From the NCBI GenBank assembly GCA_023897205.1, contig JAHWDD010000004.1, forward strand, positions 3,286,001 through 3,350,000: a stretch of 64,000 nucleotides of DNA, in the 5' to 3' direction. The position numbers and the translations under genes were made by a program. The number at the start of each line of letters is the position of its first letter. Position 1 is the first letter of the stretch. The stretch comes from Exophiala sp. HKRS030. Lineage: Eukaryota; Ascomycota; Eurotiomycetes; Chaetothyriales; Herpotrichiellaceae. The notes beneath the pieces were generated by a model. That model made no database searches, was not told the DNA's origin, and worked only from the letters and a program-made list of their open reading frames with translations. Shown here piece by piece: positions 1 through 12,089 of this stretch.

Positions 1-259
1 ATCTATTCCAAACGTTGTGGCGCAGTTTGATACGCCCGATATAGCCCACGAGTTCCATGATACAACCGGCGGCCAAGGCGATCATGAAGGTCCACGTACG
101 GAAGAACACACCGAGGGCCAGTTGCAACAAAGCGCAGATACCAAACACCACGGCGAGTGTATAATTTGCAGGAGCATTAGGGATATAGCCATATGTTGTC
201 CCCGACACCGGGCATGCTGGTGACACTGTGGTACAGTTGTGAAATTTGCCTGAGGTCAT
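1..259 (-). CDS. RTA1-like membrane protein, N-terminal part
   Basis: The reverse strand from an ATG at 259 stays open to the window edge, giving 86 residues. The start reads as a short Cys-containing head, then YGYIPNAPANYT, a hydrophobic helix, FFRTWTF, a second helix and GYIGRI. This arrangement is the usual beginning of fungal RTA1-like (lipid-translocating exporter, 7-TM) proteins, which sit in the plasma membrane or other membranes and are linked to resistance to lipid-like toxic compounds such as 7-aminocholesterol. The remaining five or so helices lie outside the window, so completeness cannot be judged. Its 5' end faces the 3' end of the Zn2Cys6 gene downstream on the map. The family assignment is from recalled sequence pattern and fairly secure; the substrate is unknown. 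Confidence 0.8.
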   Translation of the reverse strand, partial: MTSGKFHNCTTVSPACPVSGTTYGYIPNAPANYTLAVVFGICALLQLALGVFFRTWTFMIALAAGCIMELVGYIGRIKLRHNVWNR

Positions 260-716
260 TCTTGCTGCTAAAAAAGCTGTATATTGAAATATGTCCGCTC
301 ACATTGATATTGCAGCAGACGCGAACGGCCTGATATATGTCTTTGTTTCACAATAAGGGACTAGGTTGCATTATCTCGCCAACCATTGCAATATGGCTGT
401 GACCTAGCCAATGCGTTGAGTGCCAAACTGTACGCGGACATTCTCCGCGTACCGCGTACCGCGGGAATTGTCGATGGATTCTTCAACTCTTATTGGCCAA
501 GATCAACTCCTCAAGCCTTGTGGTGCACGCCAACGAGGCGCTGAGGTGGTGACACATCTCGTTGTACGCTCGCAAGTCGTGGGGGTAGTTCACGCTCGTA
601 AGGAGCACAGCATGAGTCACAGCATGAGCTGAAGGCGCAGCAGGTCGTGCGTACACAAAGAACATTCCAAGTACGTGGTAGGTTCGCCGGCTATCATAAC
701 TGGAAGACTTCGCCTT
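260..716. other. intergenic, no gene seen
   Basis: This stretch separates the RTA1-like start from the end of the Zn2Cys6 gene, both on the minus strand. It should hold the RTA1 promoter. Small open frames here on both strands show no family resemblance. Confidence 0.6.
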
Positions 717-1983
717 CTACGCCAATGCAGGCAGACCAACTTGCTGATGGACCCACGAAATCGCGGGCTCCCACTGTGGCTTTAAAGGATTCAGGACCAT
801 CGACAGCTCGGTGACCAGCAGTTTCCCGCATGACTTTCCCCACCAGCGGTTCTCACCGAGTCTGTCCAGCAATATGGCCCAATGCATGATCGCAAGCATG
901 GCAACTGGTTCGCGATTACTTATCGCGTCGATAATAGAGCCCTCTAGTGTTGCCAGCCACCTCAAACAAACCACGTTGTCGGCGTCAGAGTTCCAGAGGA
1001 AACATTGCTCCAGCTTTTCGATTGCAGCAAGATTTGACTCGTGGTAAGATACGGCCTTTTGGGGAGAAGAAGAAGGGTCGGAGCAAAGTAACCGATACCC
1101 TTCGTCATTGGCCAAGCGCAGGTGATCCATGGCTGTTCTATGTGCGTGGTCCAACTCCTCTCGGGGCACATTTGGCATTTGTCGGGCGACCAACCCCTGA
1201 AAAGCACCGGTGCTCAGCCACGTCCGCGACGAGGCAAAGATGGAAACCACACCCTGCAGGAGCCCAAACATAGTAGGGAGCCCTTCTCGGATGTTTGTGA
1301 GGTCATTATCGCGTGACAAGTGATACGGCAGAGCCAGGGCAAGCGCCATGTTCAAGACGGAGAAGGCAAACATGGCTTGGTGATTGGCTGCCGTCACTGT
1401 GAGATTGCTTGCCTGGAAGGTGTTGATGGCCAAATTTTGATACTCCAAGGCGGCAAGTTGGTAGGCACGGGACCTGGTGGGACTTGTGGTCGTAGCAACG
1501 TGTAGAGCTGTTACGGAGAGGATGGCGTTGAGGAGAAAGTCGTATCTCAAGGCCTCTTGGGGCACCATCAGGCGCCAGACGTCGATATCGTCGGATGTGA
1601 TTCTGAAGGTGCGGCAAGTGTCGGTTGACCAACGATGAAAAAGCTCTAGCTCTAGAATTCTGTCACCGACGACTACGACTGATGCTTGAGGGCATTCCTC
1701 TGCTGCAGGCTGAGGTCTCGGCTGAGGCGAGTTTGTGTTTTGTGCAGGTAGCGCTAGACCACAGTCCACATTTCGAACCCGACAATTTGCACAGGGAGGG
1801 CCCAACTCGTCACACTGCTCTAGAGGTTAGTGGAGGACTGTAGTATGATAGACTCGAGGGCAGTATTGAGGGCAGGCATAACGAGGGGGCTATGGTACCC
1901 GGTCAGCAGCTTACCTTGATATGCCGTTTCTTGCAGTTGATGCAACCAGTTCTTTTCTTCGAGTGAGGTCGTCTTTGAGCCAT
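717..1983 (-). CDS. Zn2Cys6 transcription factor (Upc2/sterol-uptake-control type)
   Basis: Two exons, 1983-1915 and 1814-717, with a 100-nt GTAAGC...CAG intron, give 388 residues. Exon 1 supplies MAQRRPHSKKRTGCINCKKR; joined to exon 2 it makes a full binuclear zinc cluster C-x2-C-x6-C-x6-C-x2-C-x6-C at residues 14-41. The rest is a helical fungal-specific regulatory region with a FHRWSTDTCRTF-type segment and a C-terminal HWAILLDRL segment, as in small regulators related to sterol uptake control protein 2. It should be a nuclear DNA-binding protein recognising CGG-type half sites. No linker coiled coil is obvious. The start is the only ATG that precedes the first cluster cysteine in frame. 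The target genes are unknown; the divergent membrane protein is the nearest candidate. The family is secure, the subfamily is less so. Confidence 0.85.
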
Positions 1984-2754
1984 GAGAAGCCATTGAATAG
2001 GGGAAGGAAATGATTTCAAGTGAAGCGATAAAGACTAGGGAGTACACTGCTTTTGCTATGTTTGCGAGGCTGAAGTCTGTTGTCATTGCAAGAGTACAGT
2101 ACATCGACTGATTTAGGTCTACAGTACAGAATTTCCGGTCTGCCAAGCAATCAATGGGGGCAGTGCTTAAATCAGGGAGGCCCCTATTGGCAACCATCGG
2201 GCACTCTAGTTAAGCCCTGCGTAGGGACCATGCAAATGCCAGAATGCCCGAGTGATGCCTAGATCATCATTTTACAGTGCCCTGTGGACGCCTAAGGACA
2301 AGTGGGTGCAGAATGTACAAAATGTTCTACATGTTCTCGCAGCATATATGCATAATCGGTATGGCATTTTCGGGTGCGGATCTTGAGGGACCCGAATTCT
2401 ACCTTGGTACTCCGTACAGGGTATATACTGTACCTAGGTAAATGCATAGGACATAGTTTTGTTCTAGCTCTCCCTGACTGACTCGAATCGAATGCTTCAG
2501 TTATTTTATTTTACGACCTCACGAATGGACAGATAATCGAGATTACGGCCTTGGGAAAGTACTTTTCCTTACAAGTCTCTTGCACCTGTCATCATCATCA
2601 CCATCATCCTTGTTGTATCCCCTCGAATTGCTCTAGCTTGCACTTTTTCCTTCTTCATCAACTCTTTCTGAACACAAGCATTGATACTGTACCAGTTTAA
2701 ATCTATTCCAAAAACATTGCACATTGTGTTTTCTTTCTTTTTCTGTATCGCCTG
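1984..2754. promoter_or_regulatory. divergent promoter region between the regulator and the membrane protein
   Basis: 771 bp separate the two start codons, so both promoters must lie here. It includes one TACTCCGTA copy at 2408-2416 and a CAT/CATC-rich run near 2590 close to the plus-strand gene. No specific operator can be assigned by eye. Confidence 0.5.
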
Positions 2755-4014
2755 ATGATCATGTCCCTCCTCACATTGTCACGTATCATCATACCTCCCT
2801 TTGTCTTCGTCGGGTTTTACTGTCTACACTTGTTCGGTGAAGCCAACGGTACATTTCCCCTGATCGTCGCACACCAAGAGAAGCGTCAGCTACCCACCAC
2901 CGCCGCCGTCGGAAGACCTGCTTTCGCAGAGGGCTTCACGGGGGTCGACCCTCCCGACGGACTGTTGTCCATCCTGGTGGTGTTCTTCTGGCCTTTGGTC
3001 GATGGAGAGAACCCTGGAGCCAGTCTTTTGACTTTCTTGTTTGGCGGTCAAATCGTGGCTTTTTTGGCGGTTGTAACACTAGAGGCTTCGAGAAATGCCA
3101 ACAGGGGAAGAATCATTACCTTGTAAGTCTCGTCCCACCCTCTACTGTAGAGCAAGGAGGGCAACCGACCTTGGTATGTACTTTAAAAACCTGACTGACT
3201 GACTCTTCCTGTCCGACACAGTACCTCCATCTATGGACTTCTCTTCCAGTCCATCGGAGCAGGGGTCATGGTCCCATTATACCTGACCATCTACCTGTTC
3301 ACCTCACCACTGGTGACGTCGAACACACCACTTGCACCGTCCGCGTTGGCCGTCGACCAGGGGATTTTGGGTGGTCTCCCCTTTGGCGTTTTATTGGGAT
3401 ACATCGTTCCATCGATCGCCATGTCACTACCAGACCCGACATTGATATCCCAAGATGCCAAGGTCCTTGCGATCGTCGTCTGGCAGTTGTTCCCAGTATG
3501 GACGAATTTATTCACCTTCCTGGCCCGCAAGAGTATCGTTCCTCTCTTTTCAGGAGAGTCGGCCAACAACAAGAACCAGTTGTCCCAACTGAAAACCGTC
3601 TACAAATTAGCCATGGCCGTCAGCGTCCCGACGCACGTTGCGACCTGGACATTGTCTCTCTCTACCGTTTTATTTCCCGTACTGTTCACCCCCAGCACGG
3701 TCGACGCTTTTCATCCGCTCAACGTCATCCTGCCACCGAACCCGCTGGGAGACAGTAAGGCGTCAAGCGTGGCCCAAGGCGCAATGTGGTTCCTTCAATA
3801 CGATTACCTCATCACCTCGTTCGTCTACGTCGTTTGGGGCATTGTATGCAGGTACGGCAAGCTCGGCGGCTTTGGATTCACAAGTCTGTTGGACGTCATC
3901 GGGAGATGCGCCATCATGGGTCCCATAGCCACCGCTCTCCACCTACTCCAGGACCGTGACGAGATGGTTTTTGCAGCTTCACCCGAGACTTTGACCACAA
4001 AGAAGAATGCATAA
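2755..4014 (+). CDS. fungal multi-pass membrane protein, function unknown
   Basis: Exons 2755-3122 and 3222-4014 (99-nt GTAAGT...CAG intron) encode 386 residues. The protein begins with a hydrophobic segment, then has roughly seven or eight membrane spans, including blocks around LLSILVVFFWPLV, TSIYGLLFQSIGAG and LPFGVLLGYIVP, and ends in a short basic tail. The pattern of a conserved GYxxP after a TSP...VDQ loop resembles an uncharacterised fungal membrane family that often sits in accessory regions. I do not recognise an enzymatic motif. It is divergent from a Zn2Cys6 gene and convergent with an MFS transporter, so an accessory metabolic or transport role is possible but is inference only. 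The reading frame is intact across the splice. Confidence 0.75.
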
Positions 4015-4342
4015 AAGAAACTGTCCTGTCGCTTGTACCGAGGACGTGGAAGACTCTTGCTTGCCAGCTGGACTCTGGATTTTATTACTGACTAAGAAAA
4101 AAATTGGGGTATACGTAAATGCGTGCTTTGTATTCATACTTTGGTCCAATGTCATACAACTTCTTCTCATCACAATCATGTGCGGCGTCAGAAGTGATGC
4201 CGGGACTATCGGTCATTGACTTCCTTAGCCTCTTCTGTCAGGTGTCTGCGGCCTGCGTTCTCAACCATCAAAGGAACCTCAGACGGACTCTTCCAGTTAC
4301 TATTACTCTCCCAACCTGGCCCTAGAAACCTTTCAAGTCTCT
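4015..4342. other. convergent intergenic spacer
   Basis: 328 bp between two converging genes. It should contain the 3' ends of both transcripts. Nothing else is seen. Confidence 0.5.
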
Positions 4343-6176
4343 CTAGCTGATGGCTACCGCAGTCTCGGCAGCAGCTTTCTCGTTCGACCAGATCATCTCG
4401 TCGTGGCTGACTCTGCCATGGTGCGCTGCCTTTTCGTCCTCCTGTGCAGCTGCTGCAACAGCCGCCACAGATCCCACGCACTGGTACTTTCGGAACTTGC
4501 GTGCGGGCAGGTGCGCCTCAAACTATATCACATGGGTTAGCCACCGAAAAGTGTCAGACTGAGACAGTGAACGACATACCATTTCGTCAATCTCCTCGAA
4601 CGTACGACCATGAGTCTCTGGGAGGAAGAAATATGTCCACAGAGCCGCGATCCAGCACGACGGTGTCCAGATGTACCCATACTTGGGTCCCCAGTTCAAC
4701 GAATCAGGGTTGATAAAGTATGGTGCGGTGAAAGTTGCAAGCCACGCGCCCAAAAAGCCAATCGAGGTGGCCACACCAAAGGTATAACTTCGGAGACGTT
4801 GGGATGGGAATTCTCCGCCGCAGAGCCATGCGTAGGAAGCGACCATGCCGTTGTAGCCGATCAAGTAGATGACGGAAATACCAACAATGACCTATTATAG
4901 ATTGTCAGTAAAAAGGTGTCGAGTTGTTAACGAGACCTCGATCCCTTACCTTTCCAGTGCTCGGGCCAGCTCCTAGCTTGTCATACACAATGGCCACTAT
5001 GAGCTGCGCAATGCCACAGATGATCATACCGGTGACAAGGAAGAATCGTCTGCGTCCCCAGCGGGTGATGACGGCACTGTTGATGAGGATCGCAATGACA
5101 CCGACGCCAGTAAGTATACAGGCGTTCTCGAAAGGAGATCCGACCGAAGCCATCTCGAAGAAGTATGTGCCGTAAGCTGGACGTATTAGAAACGAAAGAC
5201 ATCTTAACGTGCTGTCGTCAGAACTTACAAATCATGTACATGGCTCCAGATGCAGCTTGAAGAGAGATGGCTGCACAGGCTAGATATGTTCGTCTTCGGT
5301 CGACCGGGTTGCGGAACATGTCTAAGATATCGGCGCTCCTGGCAAGCGCGCGCTCGGCTTCAATGGCGGACTGCATATCGTGAATTTCAGAATCGACGGT
5401 ATCGGGGAATGGCCTCAGCCAATGGAGTGCCTTGCGCGCCTTCTCGGGCTCGTTCTGGAGTAGGTACCACCGAGGAGATTCGGGGATGAACAACATGCCA
5501 ACGGACAGAATACCCGGGATGATGTAGATGATGCCAAGGGGAACTATGTATTGTTGCTTTCCATTGTATTTCACCGTGAAGTTGTCGACAATTGTGCCTA
5601 TCAAGGAACCGATTGAGGTCCATGTCTGGAACAGACTGATAACCATACCTCGGTACCTGGCTGGAGCGCATTCTTGCAAGTAAAGCTGGCCAAAGGTCAG
5701 GAAGAGACCATTGGCGATACCGATAAAGGTACGGGCAAAATATAAAGCTCCAATGCTAGTCGTAGTCATCATGACCACATTGGCAATGACACAGATTACA
5801 CATGCCAGCCAAAGAGACACTTTTCGGCCGATGTAATGGGCGATGGGGCCGCCACACATTGAACTGATGAATGCGCCCAGGATCATGAGAGACGAGATAA
5901 GCTGCTGGCGTTCGTGGGAGATGTTGTATCCGATGGGAGATGTTGGGTCTTTCTCGCCGAAGATCTGGCCTGGGGTCAGTGACGAGCTCGCCGTCGTGCC
6001 TTCTGCCCAAACGGACAGGTAGTGGGAAAACGCACGTGCAGGAAGCCAGGCATTGCCTGGAGACCACCAATAATACCAAAGTCTGTGCCATATTGAAATG
6101 GACACATGCTAACCAAGGTACAAGCGGCGAGACATTTCCAGTGGGACAACACGTTCTCCTTTCTTGGAGCGTCCAT
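4343..6176 (-). CDS. MFS sugar transporter
   Basis: Five exons (6176-6036, 5964-5229, 5176-4950, 4891-4580, 4522-4343) give 531 residues. All four introns are 51-71 nt with good GT-AG ends and the phases agree. Sugar-porter signatures are present: GRR-type loops (HYIGRKVSLW and TRWGRRRFF), PESPRWYLL before the central cytoplasmic loop, YGTYFFEMA at the start of TM7 and PETHGRTFEEIDEM after TM12. The family uses proton symport to import hexoses, oligosaccharides or related polyols across the plasma membrane; the N-terminal FQYGTDFGIIGGLQAM is typical of the fungal hexose/alpha-glucoside group. An upstream in-frame TTG is not used; ATG at 6176 is the first good start. The substrate cannot be read from the sequence. 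Confidence 0.9.
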
Positions 6177-9100
6177 GATTGCGGTATTGCTGTCTTCGAG
6201 CAACGGTACCGGAAGGGGTGAGGTATCAGGTGAGGTTGATCGTGGGCTTCATGGACGCAGATATAGGCACTTGATATAACAAAAGGCCAAACCCTGGGCC
6301 AAGCTCTGATGGTAACTTATTGGACTCAACTGCCGGAGATCCGTCACCCGTTTGGGAATAAGAAGCATTGTAGGGTCGAGGGCCCCACGCGGAGGCAAAG
6401 CTCGATCTGCAAGGACTGAGTCGAGAGAAGGCTGGTAGACTGCGCTCTAGTCGGGATCATCCTGGTCAGTAGTGGAAATGTCCGGGGGAAATGCGGGCAC
6501 GAGCTATACCCGAAGCTGCCAATGACCCACTGACAAGTTGCTATCGTGGCAGATTCTTTTGCCTCGTCTGGCTGAGGCGAAGACATAGACTGGACTTCTG
6601 ACCACGCCCATTCCGATGCTAGGTACGGAGTAGAATGCCTCTGACCCAATGCGTCGATACACCTATGCACTTGAGTCATGATATCAGTCTTCCAGGACGC
6701 ACATAGAGAATCAGTCGAGTGGCCTCCAGAACTGATCATCGTCGAGATCAACCATCACATGTGTCGGGAATGGCGTTCCAGATCCAGAGCCGCAGGGATG
6801 TTAAGAACTCTACTCGTCTGTCAGGTGGGTATTTCGCTGTATGAGGCAACGATACCGCTGGGAAGGCTTTTTACTGTTTTGCCAGTCCAAATGATGTGGC
6901 TTTTGGCATGCTGAACGTGGCAAGAACCCATATGAACTGTACGCGAGCGGTCGAGTTGGCAGCTGCGATGCTGAAAGTAGATATTGCATTTCTGATAAGA
7001 ACAATTTCGCCCAGGCGTTGGGCAGGGAGGAGGAGAAAGGACTCCCCCAATGACCCCCAGAGACCCCCATTTCCCCGGCCATTCGGGCATATGTTTGTAG
7101 CCGACACGCGGGGGAAACAGATGCTCATTTGATGATCACTCTGAACCCCGAGATCGTGAGGCATGCTGTCAGGTCTTTTGTTGTCTGCCGGAATACCCAG
7201 TAGAAGCTTGACAAAGTATTCTGTACATTGATTCATTTTCCCAAAGTGGCAACTGGCAGGTTTCACGTTCAAGCAAGCCACCGCCATTGCTGAATCGCTG
7301 GCTATCACATAGACAGTCCAACTAAGCCCAGATTGACGCCATAAGCATTTAGGAGGTGCAGCCTCAAAGATTAACGTCTTTTGTTCTCGTCATGGGTCGA
7401 GGCTGAAGAATTGAGTTGTTTTGACGCGTGGCGCTCGTGCTTGCCACCGTTCTGTCCCTGATGGCCTCGTATTCGTCCTGTCCTCCGAGATCCACAATCC
7501 AGGGAGCTGGTCTCGAAATCTCTGCACCTGCAGCATAGCGTGCACATCTGATCGAATGCGGCATCTTCGACCCTGTCCATGTTACTGTTCAGCCTCCCTA
7601 GACCTGATCTATCGCATTTTGACATATTATTGCCACTTATATGGGTAAATCAATTTAGGGAGTCTGGAGTCGTAAGTTGTTCGGGCAGCATGGGCCATTC
7701 GCCACGATTCCCAACTGTTTGCGAGATATATACGAGCCCATTGAATATGAGATGTTTTGTATCATATGTTTCCGTGGTGGTAATTGACTTCCACGTCCAT
7801 TTGAAGTGCAATTTTGTCAACGTTTCCAGAAAGTTTTTGCATATTTGGCGATACAAATCTCTCGTCCTATGCCTTTCCAGCTAATGCCTACTTAGTGACT
7901 CCGAGCATGCAAGCACTCGGTTCAGATGTGCCGGTAAAATCATGGCAATAGAATGATAATTTTGGGTAAGTGGAGGCCGCGATAATCGATCGCACCTAGC
8001 TCTTGACGCGTGCGTGGCCGACTTGATATGCGAATTCTTTGGTCCAGTGGGTAGAGGGATGTTGGTGAGCGACTGTTCGGGAACATACTCGGGTAACCTG
8101 GAGGTCTCGCTTGGAAAAGAAGGATGCAGGAAAGATGGCTGCGCTTTGGCGCGTGCCCACCCCCTCTTTCCAAAGAAGCCGAGCAGCACTGGTTCAATTT
8201 GCACGGGAATATCTGATATCCCCTACATTCGCCCCACTGCTGAGCTGCCCAGGAGGTACCGCGAACAGTACCAACCGCAGCAACGAACCCGGAGATCTGA
8301 TGCCAACGATGTGCAGATCTCATGGTCCAGAAGCGATGATGCTGGGTTTTCAGACAAGGCGACATTTACGTGGTTCCTGACCATGTTCAGTTCAGAGCAC
8401 GACTGTAGCGTTACCAAACCTCGAACGGTCCATTTCCCATAAAAGGCCATGACTTTTAATGGGCAATGGTCTCCACGGGAAACTCGACAGGGTTTACCCA
8501 GTCAGAGCCTTAAGGTGTCTCCCGACTCGTCGATCGTTATGGGCTTGACAGTCCCAGCCAAAGCACAGAGCAGCCCATTGGAACCTCCTCAGGATCCAGT
8601 GCGCTGCCATGAGTTTTGAAGCATAATCAAACACAAACCCCGCTGGATTTATATTCTGGACGTCCGCATTCGTTCGTTATGGAAGGTATTGAGAAACGAT
8701 ACTCACTCCTGTTGGACCCGAAGATTTCGACTCCGCATCCAAGGTCGCATTGTGGTCGAGCAATGTGGTGTCGCAAATTCCCAACATGATCTGCGCGTTG
8801 GAATAATCGAACAACGGGACAGGGGAGGAACGAACCAACCTCTTTTTGTTCATACGAATGATGATTGGTAGCACGCCTCACGCCCTACAGCCAACTCCAG
8901 AATCGTAACTCGCAAGCCCGAAACCTTTTCAGTGAATTGATCATTGCTCAGGGTTTCTATCAGCGAGAAAGGCCTAGACTGTAGAGACCACTCGCGGGAA
9001 CAACTTCGTTTACTACATTCTCTTGAAGGGTAGTGCCAACAGTGGGACTTTTGGTTTGCCATCGAATGTGACTGCGCGGCTTCATGGAAAGCACGGGATC

Positions 9101-10341
9101 GGTAGTTTCGCAAGCCAGTCTGAACAGTGAGCACGTCAGCTCAAACCACACCTTGTCTGTGGAACGATCTGGTTTCACTTCAAAATGATGATGTTGGCAA
9201 TGATAACGCACCGTTAAGGAGAGCCATGGATTAAAGAATCCGAACACATACGAAGTACGCGCCAAGCTCCAAGGGAACGTAAAATCACGTAATGCATGAC
9301 TAAGTGTGTAGACTGATATTACACCAGAACCATCAACGTTTAACAACGCCGTAGCATTCTGAGGAGCTTATTCTCTGTACTGATTCTTACTTCGTGACGA
9401 TATTTCAATCCCTTCAAGTCCCTAACAACATACTGTCTACATTCTTCTCATACTTGTTAATATGTCAATGTTCTGCACAAAAAATACACAAGGATTCTGC
9501 AAAAATGGCAAAAACTTAACTAGGATTTATCTCCCATAGGAGCCTAGTTAAGAAAATCCCAGTCGTGTAAGGATTTTTTTCCCCCAGATGCCTCCCAACT
9601 CGGGACCAGTGAAGGTCTTAAACCGATCTATGGTACTCGCTCTGGAATCTCCCCTGTCGCAGCGCTTATAACTTTTTCTAACCCTCTCCAGGGACGCTTG
9701 ATCCTCCTATGTCGTCCTCCCACCTGGTTGTCGTGCCCCCAATTTGCCCCCAGAATTGATATCCCACTGTTGTTGATCCCACTGTGTGTCCCAATTTGCT
9801 TCTTCCTCCTTGGAAAAGTCAAGTTGCCTGCAGGATAGCCATCCAGTTTGACCTGACTGACTTTCCTTTTGTTGCGGAAGGCGACTTTAAACCGTTGCAC
9901 CATGGAGTGTTGAAATGGTTGGTTTTCCTGTGAAGGTTAGTTGACAGAAAATTCACGAGTCGAACATATAAGGGATCATTTGTTTTGGACGAATAGAGTG
10001 CCCGAACGTACCTGGACGGTGAATGCGTGGGTGGTCCTGGGCCCTGTGAAGCCCGAGGGCGCGGTGATGGTGACGACGACTTTGTATGCTGGCAGCAGAT
10101 ATCCCCATAATGAGATCACCCTCAGCCTTTCTCGAGGACGGATATTCGACTATTCATTGCTCTTTCCACCCACAGGGCCTTCCACACAGTTTGTTGGACA
10201 CTTCCATACCAACGGCATGCACCACCTCGTCTTGCGATAGCTAGGAGTGATCTCGGTGGCTTGAAGAGCTGGCCGGATGATAATCACTCCCGGCACTCCA
10301 GTATCTTGCTGCGGAGTATGAAGTTGTGTACGGTCGAGGAC
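6177..10341. other. gene-poor stretch, no supported gene
   Basis: More than 4 kb contain only short open frames on both strands with no recognisable domain and no pair that splices convincingly. One TACGGAGTA copy lies at 6624-6632. A short minus-strand frame near 10,010-10,150 looks mildly protein-like but is bounded by stops and has no start, so at most it is a relic. No inverted or tandem repeat was found by eye. Confidence 0.55.
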
Positions 10342-10641
10342 TCAGCATAACAAACCACTTTCAACGAGGTCGAGGAGCGGTTGGTTTACGTACACCTCGA
10401 CCTCGCCATAGTTCTCTTCGATCTCCCTTTGTTGCTGAGGTGAGAGGTCCTGGTCGCGAGAGGAAACCGTACCTCGCTCGGCGATCAACAAGGCGAGCTC
10501 GGCCTTTTGTTGGTCTGCAGACAAATTAGTGCCTGCCTGGGACCTGTTCAACCTTTTCAATGCTGGTTCGGACAGTCCCAGGGTATCTTTTTTAGGGACG
10601 ACAGTGTCCTTGATGCTTCTCTTCGTTAGAGCTGGTGCCAT
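10342..10641 (-). CDS. small hypothetical protein (99 aa)
   Basis: A single ATG-initiated frame of 99 codons. The product is hydrophilic, rich in Lys, Glu, Gln, Leu and Asp, with the likely helical segment SADQQKAELALLIAERG and then LSPQQQREIEENYGEVEVYV, and it has no signal peptide or membrane span. Composition is more protein-like than the random frames around it, which is the only support. I do not recognise a family. It stands alone in a gene-poor area, so it may be a small real gene, a terminal exon of something larger, or chance. Confidence 0.35.
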   Translation of the reverse strand: MAPALTKRSIKDTVVPKKDTLGLSEPALKRLNRSQAGTNLSADQQKAELALLIAERGTVSSRDQDLSPQQQREIEENYGEVEVYVNQPLLDLVESGLLC

Positions 10642-12089
10642 TATGTTCCTTGTGTTCTAGCAAGACAGAAGTCTTTCTTCCAAAAGGGAAATAGGGATCA
10701 AAACAGACATTCCGTTTCTCCGGGCTTTGTTACCTTCAGGGCGAGGTCTTGATGGAAGATGGTGCCGAGGATATCTCTCGTGTCCGAGATACATGCTTAC
10801 CAATTCCCCTCGTTTGCTGGCCCTACAAGGTGGTATGGCGAGATTTGCATGTCGCATTGCGTGCAGTGTTACCAGTTGGTCTCTAACTGCACCTAGGAAT
10901 CTCCGAAACACCTATTGCGAAACGGGTGACGGATGCTTCTGAAATTGTGTCTAGCGCAACGCCTTATACCAATCAGAAATCCCTTATCGTTCCAACCACT
11001 TCATGTTTTCCACCTATCCAAAAGGCCATCCGAGAGAACGAAGGCCGAATGTGGTCGGAACCGCTGCACGTGACCGAATTGCGTGCTATGAAGTATGTAT
11101 TCGTTGCTCGTCTGTCGACACAGACCCCTGACATCTGCGGTGTACTATGCCAGGTGTCTTAAAAGCTTACGCATGTTTCTACACTCATTACAGGTCCCAA
11201 CAGCCTTTCGTCATCGGCCGTGTAGGTTCCTTACAGGTCGCAAACTTCTGGTGGTGGTGATGGTGGTTATTGTGAGAGTGGGAACTAGCACCAGCAGAAG
11301 CAGATCTTGGGCCTTGCCCGATCTCGAGGAAATCAGTTTCATATCGGTTCCAGGTGTGACATTTTGCTTCACGCTGGCGGCTGAACCCCAATGTGACATG
11401 TCGGCAGAGGAGGAAGATCAATCGCCAAACCGCAAGAATTCTAGCAGCCACATCCTTCACAACTTCGTATTGATGACTCTCACACCCTCGTATCGCGACA
11501 TACCTAGTAGTCACTTGAACTTACCATGGAAGAGTAGACCTCGTATGTGCATTTTAAGCTGACATCAGCGACAATACAATGACAGACACGAATCGAGACC
11601 TGGAAACTGTACATTGCTCACTATCTCATGTGCTTTTCGTCACTGCGTTAATTTCTTGCGGTTCGCAATGAAACTTCCACGCAAATGCCTATCACTGACC
11701 CAATGCATCCACCACCGCCAGGATGCAAGGATGTAGTCATCCTGGATAGAGATCGCGACATCTCGCTAGCCTTATAGTGTGCCGTGGACCAATGGTAACA
11801 AGGATCCCTGTTTCGCGATGCACATTTCTCACCAGACATTTGTAGATAGGTACTTGACTGAATCGACATCCTGGCAACCTTGCGAATACGAGCACAACAA
11901 GTCTTCGGGTATCGGCGTGCAGAGAGGCGCCGACACCACTCATTCATTCCACTTGACCTCCGTGCTAGCAAGAGCGAGGACTAGGGGTATATTGTTATTC
12001 ATTGACGCGCCATTTACCTGTGCTGTCAATCTTGGCTCACATATACTACGTCTTGCCTCTTGCAGCCCGTAAGTAACAGAGAAGCTGCA
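10642..12089. other. intergenic, likely promoter side of the monooxygenase gene
   Basis: 1.4 kb without a supported gene. The last few hundred bases precede the flavin monooxygenase start and should carry its promoter. A GGTGGTGATGGTGGTTATTG microsatellite-like patch lies near 11,250. Confidence 0.5.

Noticed and set aside
4523..4579. Read-through of the last MFS sugar transporter exon without splicing
   Set aside because: It reaches no conserved tail, whereas splicing at 4,579/4,523 gives a normal hydrophilic C-terminus in frame.
10010..10150. Minus-strand protein-like stretch (VTITAPSGFTGPRTTHAF)
   Set aside because: Bounded by stops, no start codon and no convincing splice partner; perhaps a relic but not supportable.
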